Of a stretch of 64,000 nt of DNA, positions 10,064 to 19,079 are shown piece by piece (the stretch's first letter is position 1; each line of letters begins with the position of its first letter). The notes under the pieces are model-generated. The model was not told the origin of the DNA and did not search any database. It saw only the letters and a list, made by a program, of their open reading frames with translations. Origin of the DNA: Terrabacter sp. Ter38 (GTDB lineage: Bacteria; Actinomycetota; Actinomycetes; Actinomycetales; Dermatophilaceae). The position numbers were made by a program, and so were the translations under genes. The stretch spans positions 155,923-219,922 of the forward strand of contig NZ_JALJRZ010000009.1 of assembly GCF_024519435.1 (NCBI RefSeq). Reading direction: 5' to 3'.

Positions 10064-11002
10064 TCACCAACCGCGCTCGGAGAGACGGTGCGGCTGGGCC
10101 AGCTCGTCGACGTTGATGCCGACCATCGCCTCGCCGAGTCCGCGCGAGACCTTGGCGATGACGTCGGGGTCGTCGTGGAAGGTGGTCGCCTTGACGATGG
10201 CCTCGGCGCGCTGGGCCGGGTTGCCGGACTTGAAGATGCCCGAGCCCACGAAGACACCCTCGGCGCCGAGCTGCATCATCATCGCGGCGTCGGCGGGGGT
10301 GGCGATGCCTCCGGCCGTGAAGAGCACGACGGGGAGCTTGCCGGCCTCGGCGACCTCCTTGACGAGCTCGTAGGGAGCCTGGAGCTCCTTCGCCGCGACG
10401 TAGAGCTCGTCGGGGCTCATCGAGTGGAGGCGGTTGATCTCGGCGCGCAGGGTGCGCATGTGGGTCGTCGCGTTGGAGACGTCACCGGTGCCGGCCTCAC
10501 CCTTGGAGCGGATCATCGCCGCACCCTCGGTGATGCGCCGCAGGGCCTCGCCGAGGTTGGTCGCGCCACAGACGAACGGCACGGTGAACTGCCACTTGTC
10601 GATGTGGTTGGCGTAGTCGGCCGGGGTCAGCACCTCGGACTCGTCGATGTAGTCGACGCCGAGGCTCTGGAGCACCTGCGCCTCGACGAAGTGGCCGATG
10701 CGGGCCTTGGCCATGACGGGGATCGAGACGGCCTCGATGATGCCGTCGATCATGTCGGGATCGCTCATGCGCGACACGCCGCCCTGGGCGCGGATGTCGG
10801 CGGGGACCCGCTCGAGGGCCATGACGGCGACGGCGCCGGCGTCCTCGGCGATCTTGGCCTGCTCGGCCGTGACGACGTCCATGATGACGCCGCCCTTGAG
10901 CATCTCGGCCATGCCGCGCTTCACGCGCGTCGTGCCGGTGTGGCTCGTGCCGCTCTGCTGGTCAGCCGCGGGCGTGCTGCCCGAGGTCGGGGTGGTGCTC
11001 AC
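10064..11002 (-). CDS. pdxS: Pyridoxal 5'-phosphate synthase lyase subunit PdxS
   Basis: TIM-barrel synthase that makes PLP from ribose 5-phosphate, glyceraldehyde 3-phosphate and PdxT-derived ammonia. 312 aa from GTG 11002 with GCAGGA upstream. Motifs: [29 protein letters not shown], the catalytic-lysine segment [16 protein letters not shown], and the C-terminal phosphate loop [17 protein letters not shown]. The first about 25 residues (Thr/Ser/Gly-rich) are a lineage-specific extension. The partner pdxT is 2.7 kb away beyond kynU. Confidence 0.97.
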   Translation of the reverse strand: MSTTPTSGSTPAADQQSGTSHTGTTRVKRGMAEMLKGGVIMDVVTAEQAKIAEDAGAVAVMALERVPADIRAQGGVSRMSDPDMIDGIIEAVSIPVMAKARIGHFVEAQVLQSLGVDYIDESEVLTPADYANHIDKWQFTVPFVCGATNLGEALRRITEGAAMIRSKGEAGTGDVSNATTHMRTLRAEINRLHSMSPDELYVAAKELQAPYELVKEVAEAGKLPVVLFTAGGIATPADAAMMMQLGAEGVFVGSGIFKSGNPAQRAEAIVKATTFHDDPDVIAKVSRGLGEAMVGINVDELAQPHRLSERGW

Positions 11003-11103
11003 GATGTCCTGCTTTCCCGTGATCTGGGTTCGGTGTGCCTCAAAGCGTAGGCCCCCGCGAGGGGTGCGGACGACGCGGTCCGCGGTGCTGCGCGTGGGGC
11101 CGG

Positions 11104-11655
11104 TCACACGAGGGCGAGGTGCTCCGGCGAGTCGTCGTTGAACTCGACGGTGTGCGGCATCGGGGTGTAGCCCGCGAGGTGGAACAGGCGGATGGTCCAC
11201 GTGCGCCGCACCCGGCGGACGTCGGTGACGGCGTCGTTGTGGAAGCGCCGCGCCAGCTGCACGCGCGTGCAGGCCGAGGCGAGCCGGGCGAGGACGTCCT
11301 GCCCCAGCGCCGTCGAACGCAGCGTGCTGACGGCCTGCGGCGTGAGGGCGAGCTCGAGGGCCTCGGTGAGGTCGTTCTCGGCGAGCTCGCGAGCGTCGCC
11401 GTGCTCCGAGGGCGCCTCGAGGGACTCTGCTGCAGCGTTGGCCAGGATGAGCGCCGTCGCACCGTCGAGGAGCCCGCTGTTGGCCAGCTCGACGGCCGCC
11501 TCGGCCCGGCGCACGAGCCGCGCGTCGAGGGCGGCGAGGGTGCCGCTGAGGCGGACGTGGAGCCGGTCGAGACGGGCCGCTTTGTAGGAGAGGTACCACG
11601 CGATGACGACGAGGACGAAGAGGATCGCGAAGACCCACGAGAGGACCTCACTCAC
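11104..11655 (-). CDS. Single-pass membrane protein of the pimA operon, function unknown
   Basis: 183 aa from GTG 11655, which overlaps the pimA stop (GTGA). One N-terminal membrane helix (residues about 4-24, [19 protein letters not shown]) is followed by a mostly helical, Ala/Leu-rich cytoplasmic domain with [19 protein letters not shown] and [15 protein letters not shown]. The overall look resembles LemA-like or Nudix-neighbour membrane proteins found beside pimA in other actinobacteria, but no catalytic motif is visible. A co-expressed role with PIM synthesis is only inferred from coupling. Confidence 0.8.
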   Translation of the reverse strand: MSEVLSWVFAILFVLVVIAWYLSYKAARLDRLHVRLSGTLAALDARLVRRAEAAVELANSGLLDGATALILANAAAESLEAPSEHGDARELAENDLTEALELALTPQAVSTLRSTALGQDVLARLASACTRVQLARRFHNDAVTDVRRVRRTWTIRLFHLAGYTPMPHTVEFNDDSPEHLALV

Positions 11656-12824
11656 CGGGCACCCCCGCGGAGGAAGCGGTTCCAGCGTCCCTGCGGCTCG
11701 AGGTGCGCGGCCGCGACGCCCTCGATGACGGTCTCGTAGACGGCGAGGATGTCGTCGGCGACGACCGACCAGTCGAAGAGCCGGGCGCGGTGCCGGCCCG
11801 CGGCGGCGAGCTCCGCGCGGCGCTCGGGTCGTCGGAGCAGGTCGACGAGCGTGCGCGCGAGGGCGTCGGGCTGCTCGTTGGCGAACATCGCGCCCGCCGT
11901 GCCCCCGTCGAGCACGCGCGAGAACGCCGAGAGGTCGCTGGCGAGCACGCAGGCGCCGGCGCTCATCGCCTCGATGAGGATGATGCCGAAGCTCTCTCCC
12001 CCGGTGTTGGGCGCGACGTAGACGTCGACCGACGCGAGCAACGACGCCTTGTCGTCGTCGGAGACGGAGCCGAGGAACTCGCACGCGGCGACGACCTCGG
12101 GGGGCCAGTCCTCGGTGACCTCCTCGGGGTCACCGGGTCCGGCGACGAGGACGCGCAGTCCCGGGACGGAGCGAAGGATCTCGGGCAGGGCGGCCGCGAG
12201 CACCGGGAGTCCCTTGCGCGGCTCGCCCATGCGGCCGAGGAAGGCGATCGTCGGCGACGCGGGCGTGCCCATCCACGCGGAGCGCCGCGGAGCGCCCGCG
12301 AACCGGTCGACGTAGACGCCGTTGGGGATGACGACCGCGTCGCCGCCGACGTGGGTCGTGACCGTCCGACGGGCGTCCTCGCTCACGGCGATGCGGCCGG
12401 CGATCTTCTCCAGGCTGGGTCGGATGATCGGGTACGCCGTCTGCATCGTGCGTGACCGCAGCATCGAGGTGTGGAAGGTCGCGACGATGGGGCCCTCGGC
12501 CGCCATGAGCGCGAGCACGCTGACGCTGGGCGTGACCGGTTCGTGGAGGTGGAGCACGTCGAACTGGCCGGCGTCGAGCCACTTGCCGACCTTGGACGCC
12601 GTGACGGGGCCGAAGTTGAGACGCGCGACGGAGCCGTTGTAGCGCACGGCAGTGGCCCTGCCTGCCGACGTGACGTAGCCGGGCAGCTCGGTCTCACTGT
12701 CTGCCGGCGCGAGCACGGACACGTCGTGGCCCTGGCCGATGAGGTGCTCGGCGAGGTCGCGCACGTGGAACTGCACCCCGCCCGGGACGTCGAACGAGTA
12801 CGGGCAGACGATGCCGATCCTCAC
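11652..12824 (-). CDS. pimA: Phosphatidylinositol alpha-mannosyltransferase PimA
   Basis: GT4 glycosyltransferase that adds the first mannose from GDP-mannose to phosphatidylinositol at the inner membrane face. 390 aa from GTG 12824 (VRIGIVCPYSFDVPGGVQFH). It has the N-terminal acceptor Rossmann domain, the GRMGEPRKGLPVLAAALP donor-site loop and the ESFGIILIEAMSAG E-x7-E motif. The overlap with the upstream acyltransferase and the order pgsA-acyltransferase-pimA match mycobacteria (Rv2612c-Rv2610c), which supports PimA over other GT4 enzymes. Confidence 0.9.
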   Translation of the reverse strand: MRIGIVCPYSFDVPGGVQFHVRDLAEHLIGQGHDVSVLAPADSETELPGYVTSAGRATAVRYNGSVARLNFGPVTASKVGKWLDAGQFDVLHLHEPVTPSVSVLALMAAEGPIVATFHTSMLRSRTMQTAYPIIRPSLEKIAGRIAVSEDARRTVTTHVGGDAVVIPNGVYVDRFAGAPRRSAWMGTPASPTIAFLGRMGEPRKGLPVLAAALPEILRSVPGLRVLVAGPGDPEEVTEDWPPEVVAACEFLGSVSDDDKASLLASVDVYVAPNTGGESFGIILIEAMSAGACVLASDLSAFSRVLDGGTAGAMFANEQPDALARTLVDLLRRPERRAELAAAGRHRARLFDWSVVADDILAVYETVIEGVAAAHLEPQGRWNRFLRGGAR

Positions 12825-13831
12825 GTCGTACGTCCCGTCGTCGGCGGTGCCGGCTGCGCGGAGGGCTGCGCAACGGCGGCGGCCGGGAGCGCCGCCGGTG
12901 CGTCGAGGTCGTCGACGAAGACCCGCTGGAGCATGTGCCAGCTCGACGTGTGCTCGCGGATCGCGACAGCGAGGTGGTCGGCGCACTGCTGGATGAGGTC
13001 GGCCGCCTTGACCGCAGTCGTGCCCTCCACCCGGGGCACGAGGCGGTTGCTGAACTCGATGACCGTGCGGTGTCCGCCGAGACCGGTGCCCGCGGGAGCG
13101 GGTTCGTACCAGATCCGGGCTGCGAAGAGCGGTGCACCGGTCATGAGCGACAGGACGGCAGGCCCCTTGGCCATCCGCGCGCGGTGGCCGAGGAGGTCGA
13201 CCTCGACACCGCCGTTGGTGAGGTCGCGGTCGGCCGCCAGCGCGATGAGCCTCCCCCCGCTCCGCGTCGCGTCGAGCAGCCCGTGGAACGGGTCGTCCCC
13301 GCCGGTGAGCGGGATGATGTCCATGTCGATGCTGCGCCGGAACGCCACGAACTCCTGGAAGACCTCTTCGGGCTTGAGCCGCTCGGCGACGGTCGTCACC
13401 GGCATGAGGTTGCCGGCGGACCAGGCGGCGCCGAGGTCGAAGTTGCCGAGGTGGCCGACGAACACGACCCCCGCGTCGCCGCGCGCGCAGAGCTCACGGA
13501 TCTCGGCGTCCCCCCGCACGACGACCGCCCCGTCGATCTGGGCCCGGGTCAGCGAGGGGAGCCGGAACGCCTCGCAGTAGTAGCGCATGTAGGAGCGCAT
13601 CCCCTGGCGCACCAGGGAGTCGAGGTCGGCGTCGGACAGCTCCGGCCGGACCCGACGGTAGTTCGACCGCAGTCGGTCGATGCCCTTTCCACCGCGCCGG
13701 ACGGAGATGGCGGCCACCCGGTCGAAGAGGGCGTATGCCGCCCGCTCCGGGAGGGCGCGTACGACGGACCACCCCAGCTTGAAGCCGAGCACGCTGACGG
13801 TGTCGGTCGCGCGGCGTGCGAGGTCGGTCAC
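12821..13831 (-). CDS. Phosphatidylinositol mannoside acyltransferase (PatA-like)
   Basis: LpxL/HtrB-superfamily acyltransferase, equivalent in position to Rv2611c (PatA), which acylates the mannose of PIM1/PIM2 using acyl-CoA. 336 aa starting at GTG 13831. The catalytic His-x4-Asp motif is in VVFVGHLGNFDLG; the segment LIALAADRDLTNGGVEVDLL corresponds to the acceptor-binding block of the family. The last about 25 residues are Ala/Pro-rich. It overlaps pgsA and pimA by 4 bp each. Confidence 0.9.
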   Translation of the reverse strand: MTDLARRATDTVSVLGFKLGWSVVRALPERAAYALFDRVAAISVRRGGKGIDRLRSNYRRVRPELSDADLDSLVRQGMRSYMRYYCEAFRLPSLTRAQIDGAVVVRGDAEIRELCARGDAGVVFVGHLGNFDLGAAWSAGNLMPVTTVAERLKPEEVFQEFVAFRRSIDMDIIPLTGGDDPFHGLLDATRSGGRLIALAADRDLTNGGVEVDLLGHRARMAKGPAVLSLMTGAPLFAARIWYEPAPAGTGLGGHRTVIEFSNRLVPRVEGTTAVKAADLIQQCADHLAVAIREHTSSWHMLQRVFVDDLDAPAALPAAAVAQPSAQPAPPTTGRTT

Positions 13832-14451
13832 GCGCCCACCTCGCCGGAGGCGAGAGCCTGGCGACGCACCGTCAGCATCCGCTGGAGGACGGTGACGAGG
13901 CTCGCGACCGCGAGCAGGCCCAGGACGACGCCGAGCAGGATCGTCGAGTTGAAGAGGTCGGCGAAGAAGGCCGCGGTGAGAACGGCGACGAGCCGGTCGG
14001 CGCGTTCGGCGATCCCGACGTTGGCCGTGTAGCCGAGGCCCTCGGCCCGCGCCTTGGCGTAGGAGACGACGCTGCCGAGGATGAGGCAGCTGAGCGCGAG
14101 GCCGGCCATCAGCTGGTTGTTGCCCTTGCCGGCGTAGAAGAGCACGAGGCCGCCGAAGATCGCTGCGTCACCGATGCGGTCGAGCGTGGAGTCGAGGTAG
14201 GCGCCCCACTTGCTCGAGCGGCCGGACTCGCGGGCCATGATGCCGTCGACGTTGTCGGAGAAGACGAAGGCGGTGATGACGAGCACGCCGACCCAGATCT
14301 CACCGCGGGGGAAGAACGCCAGTGCCCCGGCGCAGACCCCGAGGGTGCCGACGACCGTCACGACGTCGGGACTGATGCCGAGGCGGAGGAACAGGTGGGC
14401 GATCGGACCGAGGATCTTGGTCAGCGACGCGCGCAGGAGTCTGTTGAGCAT
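13828..14451 (-). CDS. pgsA: Phosphatidylinositol phosphate synthase (CDP-alcohol phosphotransferase)
   Basis: Membrane enzyme joining CDP-diacylglycerol and inositol phosphate, the entry to PI and PIMs. 207 aa from ATG 14451 (MLNRLLRASLTKILGP). The full D-x2-D-G-x2-A-R-x8-G-x3-D-x3-D signature is present (DNVDGIMARESGRSS followed by GAYLDSTLD). About six hydrophobic segments. First gene of the coupled pgsA-acyltransferase-pimA-membrane protein operon. Substrate is inferred from context; a PG-phosphate synthase would share the motif. Confidence 0.92.
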   Translation of the reverse strand: MLNRLLRASLTKILGPIAHLFLRLGISPDVVTVVGTLGVCAGALAFFPRGEIWVGVLVITAFVFSDNVDGIMARESGRSSKWGAYLDSTLDRIGDAAIFGGLVLFYAGKGNNQLMAGLALSCLILGSVVSYAKARAEGLGYTANVGIAERADRLVAVLTAAFFADLFNSTILLGVVLGLLAVASLVTVLQRMLTVRRQALASGEVGA

Positions 14452-14545
14452 GGTGGTGACAGCGTACTGACCGGTCGGGTGTGCTCGGGCCCGGCGCACG
14501 CACCGTGGCGCGTCCGTGACCTGCAGGCCCTGCGCCGGGTGGTCC

Positions 14546-15175
14546 TCAGTCGGCCGGCCACGCGTCGACGAGGCGCTCACGGGTGTCCTCGAGCAGGACG
14601 GGCAGCGCCTTGGTCTGGCCGACGATGGGCAGGAAGTTGGAGTCGCCGCTCCACCGCGGCACGACGTGCTGGTGCAGGTGGGCCGCGACGCCGGCGCCGG
14701 CCACGGCTCCCTGGTTCATGCCGAGGTTGTAGCCGTGCGGCTCCGAGGCCGCCTCGAGGGCGCGCACGGCCCGCTTCGTCAGCGCCGTGAACTCGGCCGT
14801 CTCGTCGTCGGTGAGGTCGACGTAGAGGGAGACGTGACGGTAGGGGCAGACGAGGACGTGGCCCGGGTTGTACGGGAAGAGGTTCATCACGACGTAGCAG
14901 TGCTCGCCGCGGTGGACGATGAGGCCCTCGGCGTCGGTCTTGCCCGGAGCGGCGCAGAACGGGCAGCCGTGCCCGGCCTCCTCGGTGGGCCTGTCACCGA
15001 GGATGTAGGCCATCCGGTGCGGGGTCCAGAGCCGCTCGAAGCCGTCCTCGACGCGGGCGAAGTCGGTGGCCGGCTCGAGGGTGGCCTCGACGGTGGGCTC
15101 GGAGATGGGCTCGGAGATGGGCTCGGAGATGGAACTTCCACCCGTGGGCGTCGGGCCAGTCCCCTGCGTCGTCAT
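14546..15175 (-). CDS. HIT-family hydrolase (Rv2613c-like diadenosine tetraphosphate enzyme)
   Basis: 209 aa. The histidine-triad active site reads HLHQHVVP-like (AAHLHQHVVPRW), and CPFC in the N-terminal half is a typical zinc-type Cys pair. The Mycobacterium homologue in the same position (Rv2613c) is described as an Ap4A phosphorylase. The first about 35 residues are disordered and contain a Ser-Glu-Pro-Ile repeat from a 12-bp tandem repeat. Start ATG 15175 has an AGGA some 10 nt upstream. It precedes pgsA by 94 bp. Confidence 0.9.
   Translation of the reverse strand: MTTQGTGPTPTGGSSISEPISEPISEPTVEATLEPATDFARVEDGFERLWTPHRMAYILGDRPTEEAGHGCPFCAAPGKTDAEGLIVHRGEHCYVVMNLFPYNPGHVLVCPYRHVSLYVDLTDDETAEFTALTKRAVRALEAASEPHGYNLGMNQGAVAGAGVAAHLHQHVVPRWSGDSNFLPIVGQTKALPVLLEDTRERLVDAWPAD
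15095..15130. repeat. 12-bp tandem repeat inside the HIT-hydrolase N-terminus
   Basis: Three perfect copies of GGGCTCGGAGAT (15095-15106, 15107-15118, 15119-15130). In frame they encode repeating Ser-Glu-Pro-Ile in the disordered tail, so copy-number change would not break the gene. Confidence 0.9.
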
Positions 15176-15269
15176 GGTGACTGATCCTAGGACGACGCCC
15201 GCGACGGGAGACGACCTGCCGGCCGCGTGTCGATTTCCGCATCGTCCCGACCTTCGGTTCAATGGAGTC

Positions 15270-15364
15270 GGCCCTGCGGTGTGTGAGACCGCAGGGCCTT
15301 CGTCGTCCCGGCCTCGACGGGACCCGCACAGGGAACAGCCCTGCGGGTGTGAGAGCCGCAGGGC
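15270..15364. terminator. Two near-identical stem-loops in tandem
   Basis: Stem-loop 1 (15270-15298) has a perfect 11-bp stem, GGCCCTGCGGT, and the loop GTGTGAG. Stem-loop 2 (15338-15364) has a 9-bp stem, GCCCTGCGG, and a loop starting GTGTGAG. They lie in the thrS-HIT intergenic region and are copies of one element 68 bp apart. They may be tandem terminators or part of a structured RNA; there is no strong U-tract on either strand. Confidence 0.5.
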
Positions 15365-15425
15365 CGGCATCCTCTGACGCGCAGGCCTCGACGGACTCAT
15401 CGGTCGAGGCTGCGCGAAGGAAGGT

Positions 15426-15458
15426 GAAGGCCCGGGAAGTATGAGTTCCCGGGCCTTC
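15426..15458. terminator. Third stem-loop with the same loop sequence
   Basis: Perfect 13-bp stem GAAGGCCCGGGAA and its complement, with loop GTATGAG (15439-15445). The loop matches the two upstream stem-loops (GTRTGAG) although the stem sequence is different. Probably a terminator; both strands continue with pyrimidine-rich sequence. Confidence 0.5.
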
Positions 15459-15579
15459 GGTTCCTCCTCGCCGAAGCGATTCGGAAACCGATCCGCCGAA
15501 GCGGCTCGGTTCATCATTTGTAACCCCCGCGACGCCGGCGCGCAAGCCCTGGTCGGCACTTTGTTCACCGCGCCCCGGA

Positions 15580-15635
15580 GGGGGCGGCGTGTCGCCCGGA
15601 CACGCCGCCCCCTGACCCGTGGGGGCCGTCAGGGG
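15580..15635 (-). terminator. Overlapping stem-loops after the micro-ORF
   Basis: A perfect 14-bp stem (GGGGGCGGCGTGTC at 15580-15593, complement 15599-15612) and a second 8-bp stem (15609-15616 with 15628-15635) share four bases, so only one can form at a time. They begin 5 bp beyond the stop of the small ORF at 15640, fitting a terminator on the minus strand. Confidence 0.5.
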
Positions 15636-15639
15636 CCTG

Positions 15640-15750
15640 TCAGCGGAGCGTCAGGGCGTACACCTCGAAGCGGTCGTCGGCGGACAGGGTGACGGACTGG
15701 AGCTGCCCGGGCAGCAAGGCGGCGTCGTAGCACGGGAGCGAGGTGCGCAT
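15640..15750 (-). CDS. Possible 36-aa small protein, unknown
   Basis: ATG 15750 is preceded by GCAGGA about 7 nt away and opens a frame MRTSLPCYDAALLPGQLQ that ends SADDRFEVYALTLR. The stop is followed at once by strong stem-loops. Codons are typical high-GC3. The frame stays open upstream of the ATG for about 12 more codons, so it could instead be the tail of a decayed gene. No family is recognised. It lies in the 769-bp gap between thrS and the HIT gene. Confidence 0.35.
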   Translation of the reverse strand: MRTSLPCYDAALLPGQLQSVTLSADDRFEVYALTLR

Positions 15751-15863
15751 GGAGGTTCCTGCACGGGCGACGACGATGTCCTGCCCGAGGCGTGACGCCC
15801 GGCGCGACGGTCAACCCGTGACCGGTGACCTGTCCGATGGACGTGGGACATCGGACCGAAGCA

Positions 15864-15920
15864 GACGTATGCCGCCGGGCCGGGTCCCGGTGAGGGGCAC
15901 CCGGCCCGACGGCATACGTC
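15864..15920 (-). terminator. Long stem-loop terminator of thrS
   Basis: 22-bp inverted repeat with one mismatch (15864-15885 and 15899-15920, 13-nt loop), 24 bp beyond the thrS stop. Each arm contains one copy of the GTATGCCG octamer that is over-represented in this window. Confidence 0.65.
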
Positions 15921-15944
15921 CGCGGCTCCGGTCGAGGACGGCGC

Positions 15945-17930
15945 TCAGACCTGGGCGCGGCTCTCGATCGCGGCGAGGATCTCGCTGATGGCGTCGTCGA
16001 CAGGCACGCCGTTCTTCTGCGAGCCGTCGCGGTAGCGGAACGAGACGGCGCCGGCGGCGCGGTCCTCCTCGCCCGCGATGAGCGTGAAGGGCACCTTCGA
16101 CTTGCTCGCGTTGCGGATCTTCTTCGGGAAGCGGTCGTCGCTCGCGTCGAGCTCGACGCGGACTCCCTTGCGCCTCAGTCGGTCCAGCACCTCACCGAGG
16201 TAGTCGGCGTAGTCCTCGGCCACCGGCACGCCGAGCGCCTGGACCGGGGCGAGCCACACCGGGAAGGCACCGGCGTAGTGCTCGACGAGAACACCGAGGA
16301 AGCGCTCGATCGAGCCGAACTTGGCCGAGTGGATCATGACCGGCTGCTGGCGAGTGCCATCGGCGGCCTGGTACTCGAGGCCGAAGCGTTCGGGCTGGTT
16401 GAAGTCGTACTGGATCGTCGACATCTGCCAGGTGCGGCCGATGGCGTCTCGTGCCTGGACCGAGATCTTGGGGCCGTAGAACGCGGCGCCACCCGGGTCG
16501 GGCACGAGCTCGAGACCGGACGCGGTGGCGACCTCCTCGAGGACCTTCGTCGCCGCCTCCCACTGCTCGTCGGAGCCGATGAACTTCGAGGACTTCTCGC
16601 CCTCGGTGTCGCGGGTGGACAGCTCGAGGTAGAAGTCGTCGAGACCGAAGTCCTTGAGCAGGCCGAGCACGAAGTCGAGCAGGTGCTTGATCTCGGCGGG
16701 GGCCTGCTCGGCGGTGACGTAGCTGTGCGAGTCGTCCTGCGTCATGCCGCGCACGCGCGTCAGGCCGTGGACGACGCCGGACTTCTCGTAGCGGTAGACG
16801 CCGCCGAACTCGAAGAGGCGCAGGGGCAGCTCGCGGTAGGAGCGCCCGCGCGACTGGTAGATGAGGTTGTGCATGGGGCAGCTCATCGCCTTGAGCTGGT
16901 ACTTCGCGCCCTCGAGCTCCATCGGCGGGAACATCGTGTCCGCGTAGTACGGCAGGTGGCCGGAGGTGTGGAAGAGCGCCTCCTTGCTGATGTGGGGAGT
17001 CCCGACGTACGAGAAGCCCTCCTCGATGTGACGACGTCGGACGTAGTCCTCCATCTCCCGCTTGATGACACCGCCCTTGGGGTGGAAGACCACGAGGCCC
17101 GAGCCCAGCTCGTCCGGGAAGCTGAAGAGGTCCATCTCGGCGCCGATGCGCCGGTGGTCGCGCCGCTCGGCCTCGGCGAGGCGGTCGAGGTAGGCCTTGA
17201 GCTCGTCCTTCGTCGGCCATGCGGTGCCGTAGACGCGTTGGAGCTGCGGGTTCTTCTCGGACCCGCGCCAGTAGGCGGCGGCCGAGCGCATCAGCTTGAA
17301 GGCATTGCCGATGAGCTTGGTGCTCGGGATGTGCGGGCCTCGGCACAGGTCGCCCCACGCGCGCGTGCCGTCACGGCGGATGTTGTCGTAGATCGTCAGC
17401 TCGCCGGCGCCGACCTCCACCCCGGCGCCCTCGGCCGCCTCGTCGGCGTTGCCGCCCTTGAGGCCGACGAGCTCGCACTTGTACGGCTCGTCCTTGAGCT
17501 CCTCGAGCGCGTCGGCGTCGGAGACGACCCGCCGCGCGAAGGTCTGCCCCTCGTTGATGATCTTCTGCATGGCCTTCTCGAGGGCCTTGAGGTCATCGGG
17601 GTGGAACGGGGTCTCGACGTCGAAGTCGTAGTAGAAGCCGTCACGGATGGGCGGGCCGATGCCGAGCTTGGCGTCGGCGTGGAGCGACTGGACCGCCTGG
17701 GCGAGCACGTGGGCCGTCGAGTGGCGCAGCACGGCGAGGCCGTCCTCGCTGTCGACCGTGACGGGCTGGACGACGTCGCCGGCGCCGAGGACGTGGAAGA
17801 GGTCGCGCAGCTGACCGTTGACGCGCGCGACGACGACGGCGCGGTCACCCTCGAAGAGCTCACCCGCCGTCGTCTGCTCCGCAACCGATCGCTCGCTTCC
17901 GGCGACAGTGACGGTGATCTGTGCAGACAC
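15945..17930 (-). CDS. thrS: Threonine--tRNA ligase
   Basis: Class II aminoacyl-tRNA synthetase charging tRNA-Thr. 661 aa from GTG 17930, chosen because GAGGAG lies 8 nt upstream. Domain order: N-terminal TGS (about 1-65), the editing/second additional domain with [11 protein letters not shown] and the [14 protein letters not shown] region, the catalytic core ([11 protein letters not shown], the zinc-ligand Cys, and [11 protein letters not shown]), and the C-terminal anticodon-binding domain ending [14 protein letters not shown]. Conserved first gene of the PIM/pdx/ruv block (Rv2614c position). No T-box is visible in the 178 bp upstream. Confidence 0.98.
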   Translation of the reverse strand: MSAQITVTVAGSERSVAEQTTAGELFEGDRAVVVARVNGQLRDLFHVLGAGDVVQPVTVDSEDGLAVLRHSTAHVLAQAVQSLHADAKLGIGPPIRDGFYYDFDVETPFHPDDLKALEKAMQKIINEGQTFARRVVSDADALEELKDEPYKCELVGLKGGNADEAAEGAGVEVGAGELTIYDNIRRDGTRAWGDLCRGPHIPSTKLIGNAFKLMRSAAAYWRGSEKNPQLQRVYGTAWPTKDELKAYLDRLAEAERRDHRRIGAEMDLFSFPDELGSGLVVFHPKGGVIKREMEDYVRRRHIEEGFSYVGTPHISKEALFHTSGHLPYYADTMFPPMELEGAKYQLKAMSCPMHNLIYQSRGRSYRELPLRLFEFGGVYRYEKSGVVHGLTRVRGMTQDDSHSYVTAEQAPAEIKHLLDFVLGLLKDFGLDDFYLELSTRDTEGEKSSKFIGSDEQWEAATKVLEEVATASGLELVPDPGGAAFYGPKISVQARDAIGRTWQMSTIQYDFNQPERFGLEYQAADGTRQQPVMIHSAKFGSIERFLGVLVEHYAGAFPVWLAPVQALGVPVAEDYADYLGEVLDRLRRKGVRVELDASDDRFPKKIRNASKSKVPFTLIAGEEDRAAGAVSFRYRDGSQKNGVPVDDAISEILAAIESRAQV

Positions 17931-18158
17931 GGTTGGTGCTCCTCGTTCGAACGGGACCCGCCGGCGGGCGGCGGGTCGTGGGGGTGCCGCAGCAGGCGGC
18001 TCGCTCAAGGGTATCGAGGGGTCGACGGGCCCGGCGACACGGTTTGGTCGTGGGACCACTCGGCTGGCCCGAACTGGCCTCGCGGAACGGCTCCCGAGCG
18101 GATACTGGTGAGCCGGGCGGCCGTCTCGGAGCGCGCCCCGGCACAGGAGGGGACGCCC

Positions 18159-19079
18159 GTGGAGCAGACGACCGACAGCCCGTCACCACCGGCCGAGCCG
18201 GCCGAGCCACCCGCGCCGCCGGTGCCCGGGTGGGAGTCGCTCGGGCTCGACCGGGCGACGGCGCTCGCCCTCGCCGAGACGGCCGAGGCGGAGTTCATGA
18301 TCGCGCTGCACGACGGCGCACCCACCGAGGCGAAGGCCGCGCTGGGCATGCGGTCGGAACGTCTCGCCGGTGGCGTGGCCGTCGTCATGGCCGGCGACCC
18401 CACGGGCGGCTACTGGAACAAGGCCCTCGGCTTCGGCGTCACCGAGCCGGTCACGGACTCCCTCGTGGCGCACCTCGTGGACCTCTACGCGTCCGCCGGC
18501 GCCCCGGCCCTCTGCCTCCAGGTCGCTCCTGCCGCCATCCCGGCCGACTGGGACGACATCTGCGTGCGCCACGGCATCATGGGTGGGTCCGTCTGGGCCA
18601 AGCTGCTCCGCCCGGCGGCCACGCCGACGACCCCGTCGACGACCGACCTCCGGGTGGACACGATCGGCCCCGAGGACGCCGAGGTGTACGCCCGCGTCTT
18701 CGCCGGGGGCTTCGGGATGCCGCCCGAGCCGCACCTGCTCTCGATGTTCGCCGCCGCCGGGGGCGGCGGACCGGGGTTCAGCGCCTACGGCGCCTGGGAC
18801 GGGGATGTGCTCGTGGCCGCCGCGAACCTGCACGTCGCGGGACCCGCGGCTGCCTTCTGCGGGGCGGCGACCCTTCCCGAGGCGCGCGGCCGTGGTGCCC
18901 AGTCGGCCTTCATGCAGCTGCGGGTCGAGGCGGCTCGCGCGGCCGGCTGCACGTGGATGAGCGCGGAGACGTGGCAGGAGCTCGAGGGAACCCACAACCC
19001 ATCGCTCCACAACATGCTGCGCTCGGGCTTCGTCGAGGTCTACGACCGCCGCAACTGGGTCTGGCGGCCGGGGGCCTAG
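18159..19079 (+). CDS. GNAT-like acetyltransferase with proline-rich N-terminus
   Basis: 306 aa from GTG 18159, which has a strong AGGAGG 9 nt upstream. After a short Pro/Ala/Glu stretch it contains an N-terminal alpha/beta region and a C-terminal GNAT domain, visible in [20 protein letters not shown], the acetyl-CoA loop [15 protein letters not shown] and the final [14 protein letters not shown] strand. The substrate is unknown. The next gene starts immediately after the stop (TAGATG) and is also a GNAT, so they form an operon of two. It is divergent from thrS. Confidence 0.8.
   Translation: MEQTTDSPSPPAEPAEPPAPPVPGWESLGLDRATALALAETAEAEFMIALHDGAPTEAKAALGMRSERLAGGVAVVMAGDPTGGYWNKALGFGVTEPVTDSLVAHLVDLYASAGAPALCLQVAPAAIPADWDDICVRHGIMGGSVWAKLLRPAATPTTPSTTDLRVDTIGPEDAEVYARVFAGGFGMPPEPHLLSMFAAAGGGGPGFSAYGAWDGDVLVAAANLHVAGPAAAFCGAATLPEARGRGAQSAFMQLRVEAARAAGCTWMSAETWQELEGTHNPSLHNMLRSGFVEVYDRRNWVWRPGA

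Noticed and set aside
16278..18158. Plus-strand open frame of about 600 codons opposite thrS
   Set aside because: Antisense shadow of thrS; only its 3' part is real, as the GNAT gene starting at GTG 18159 with its own ribosome site.
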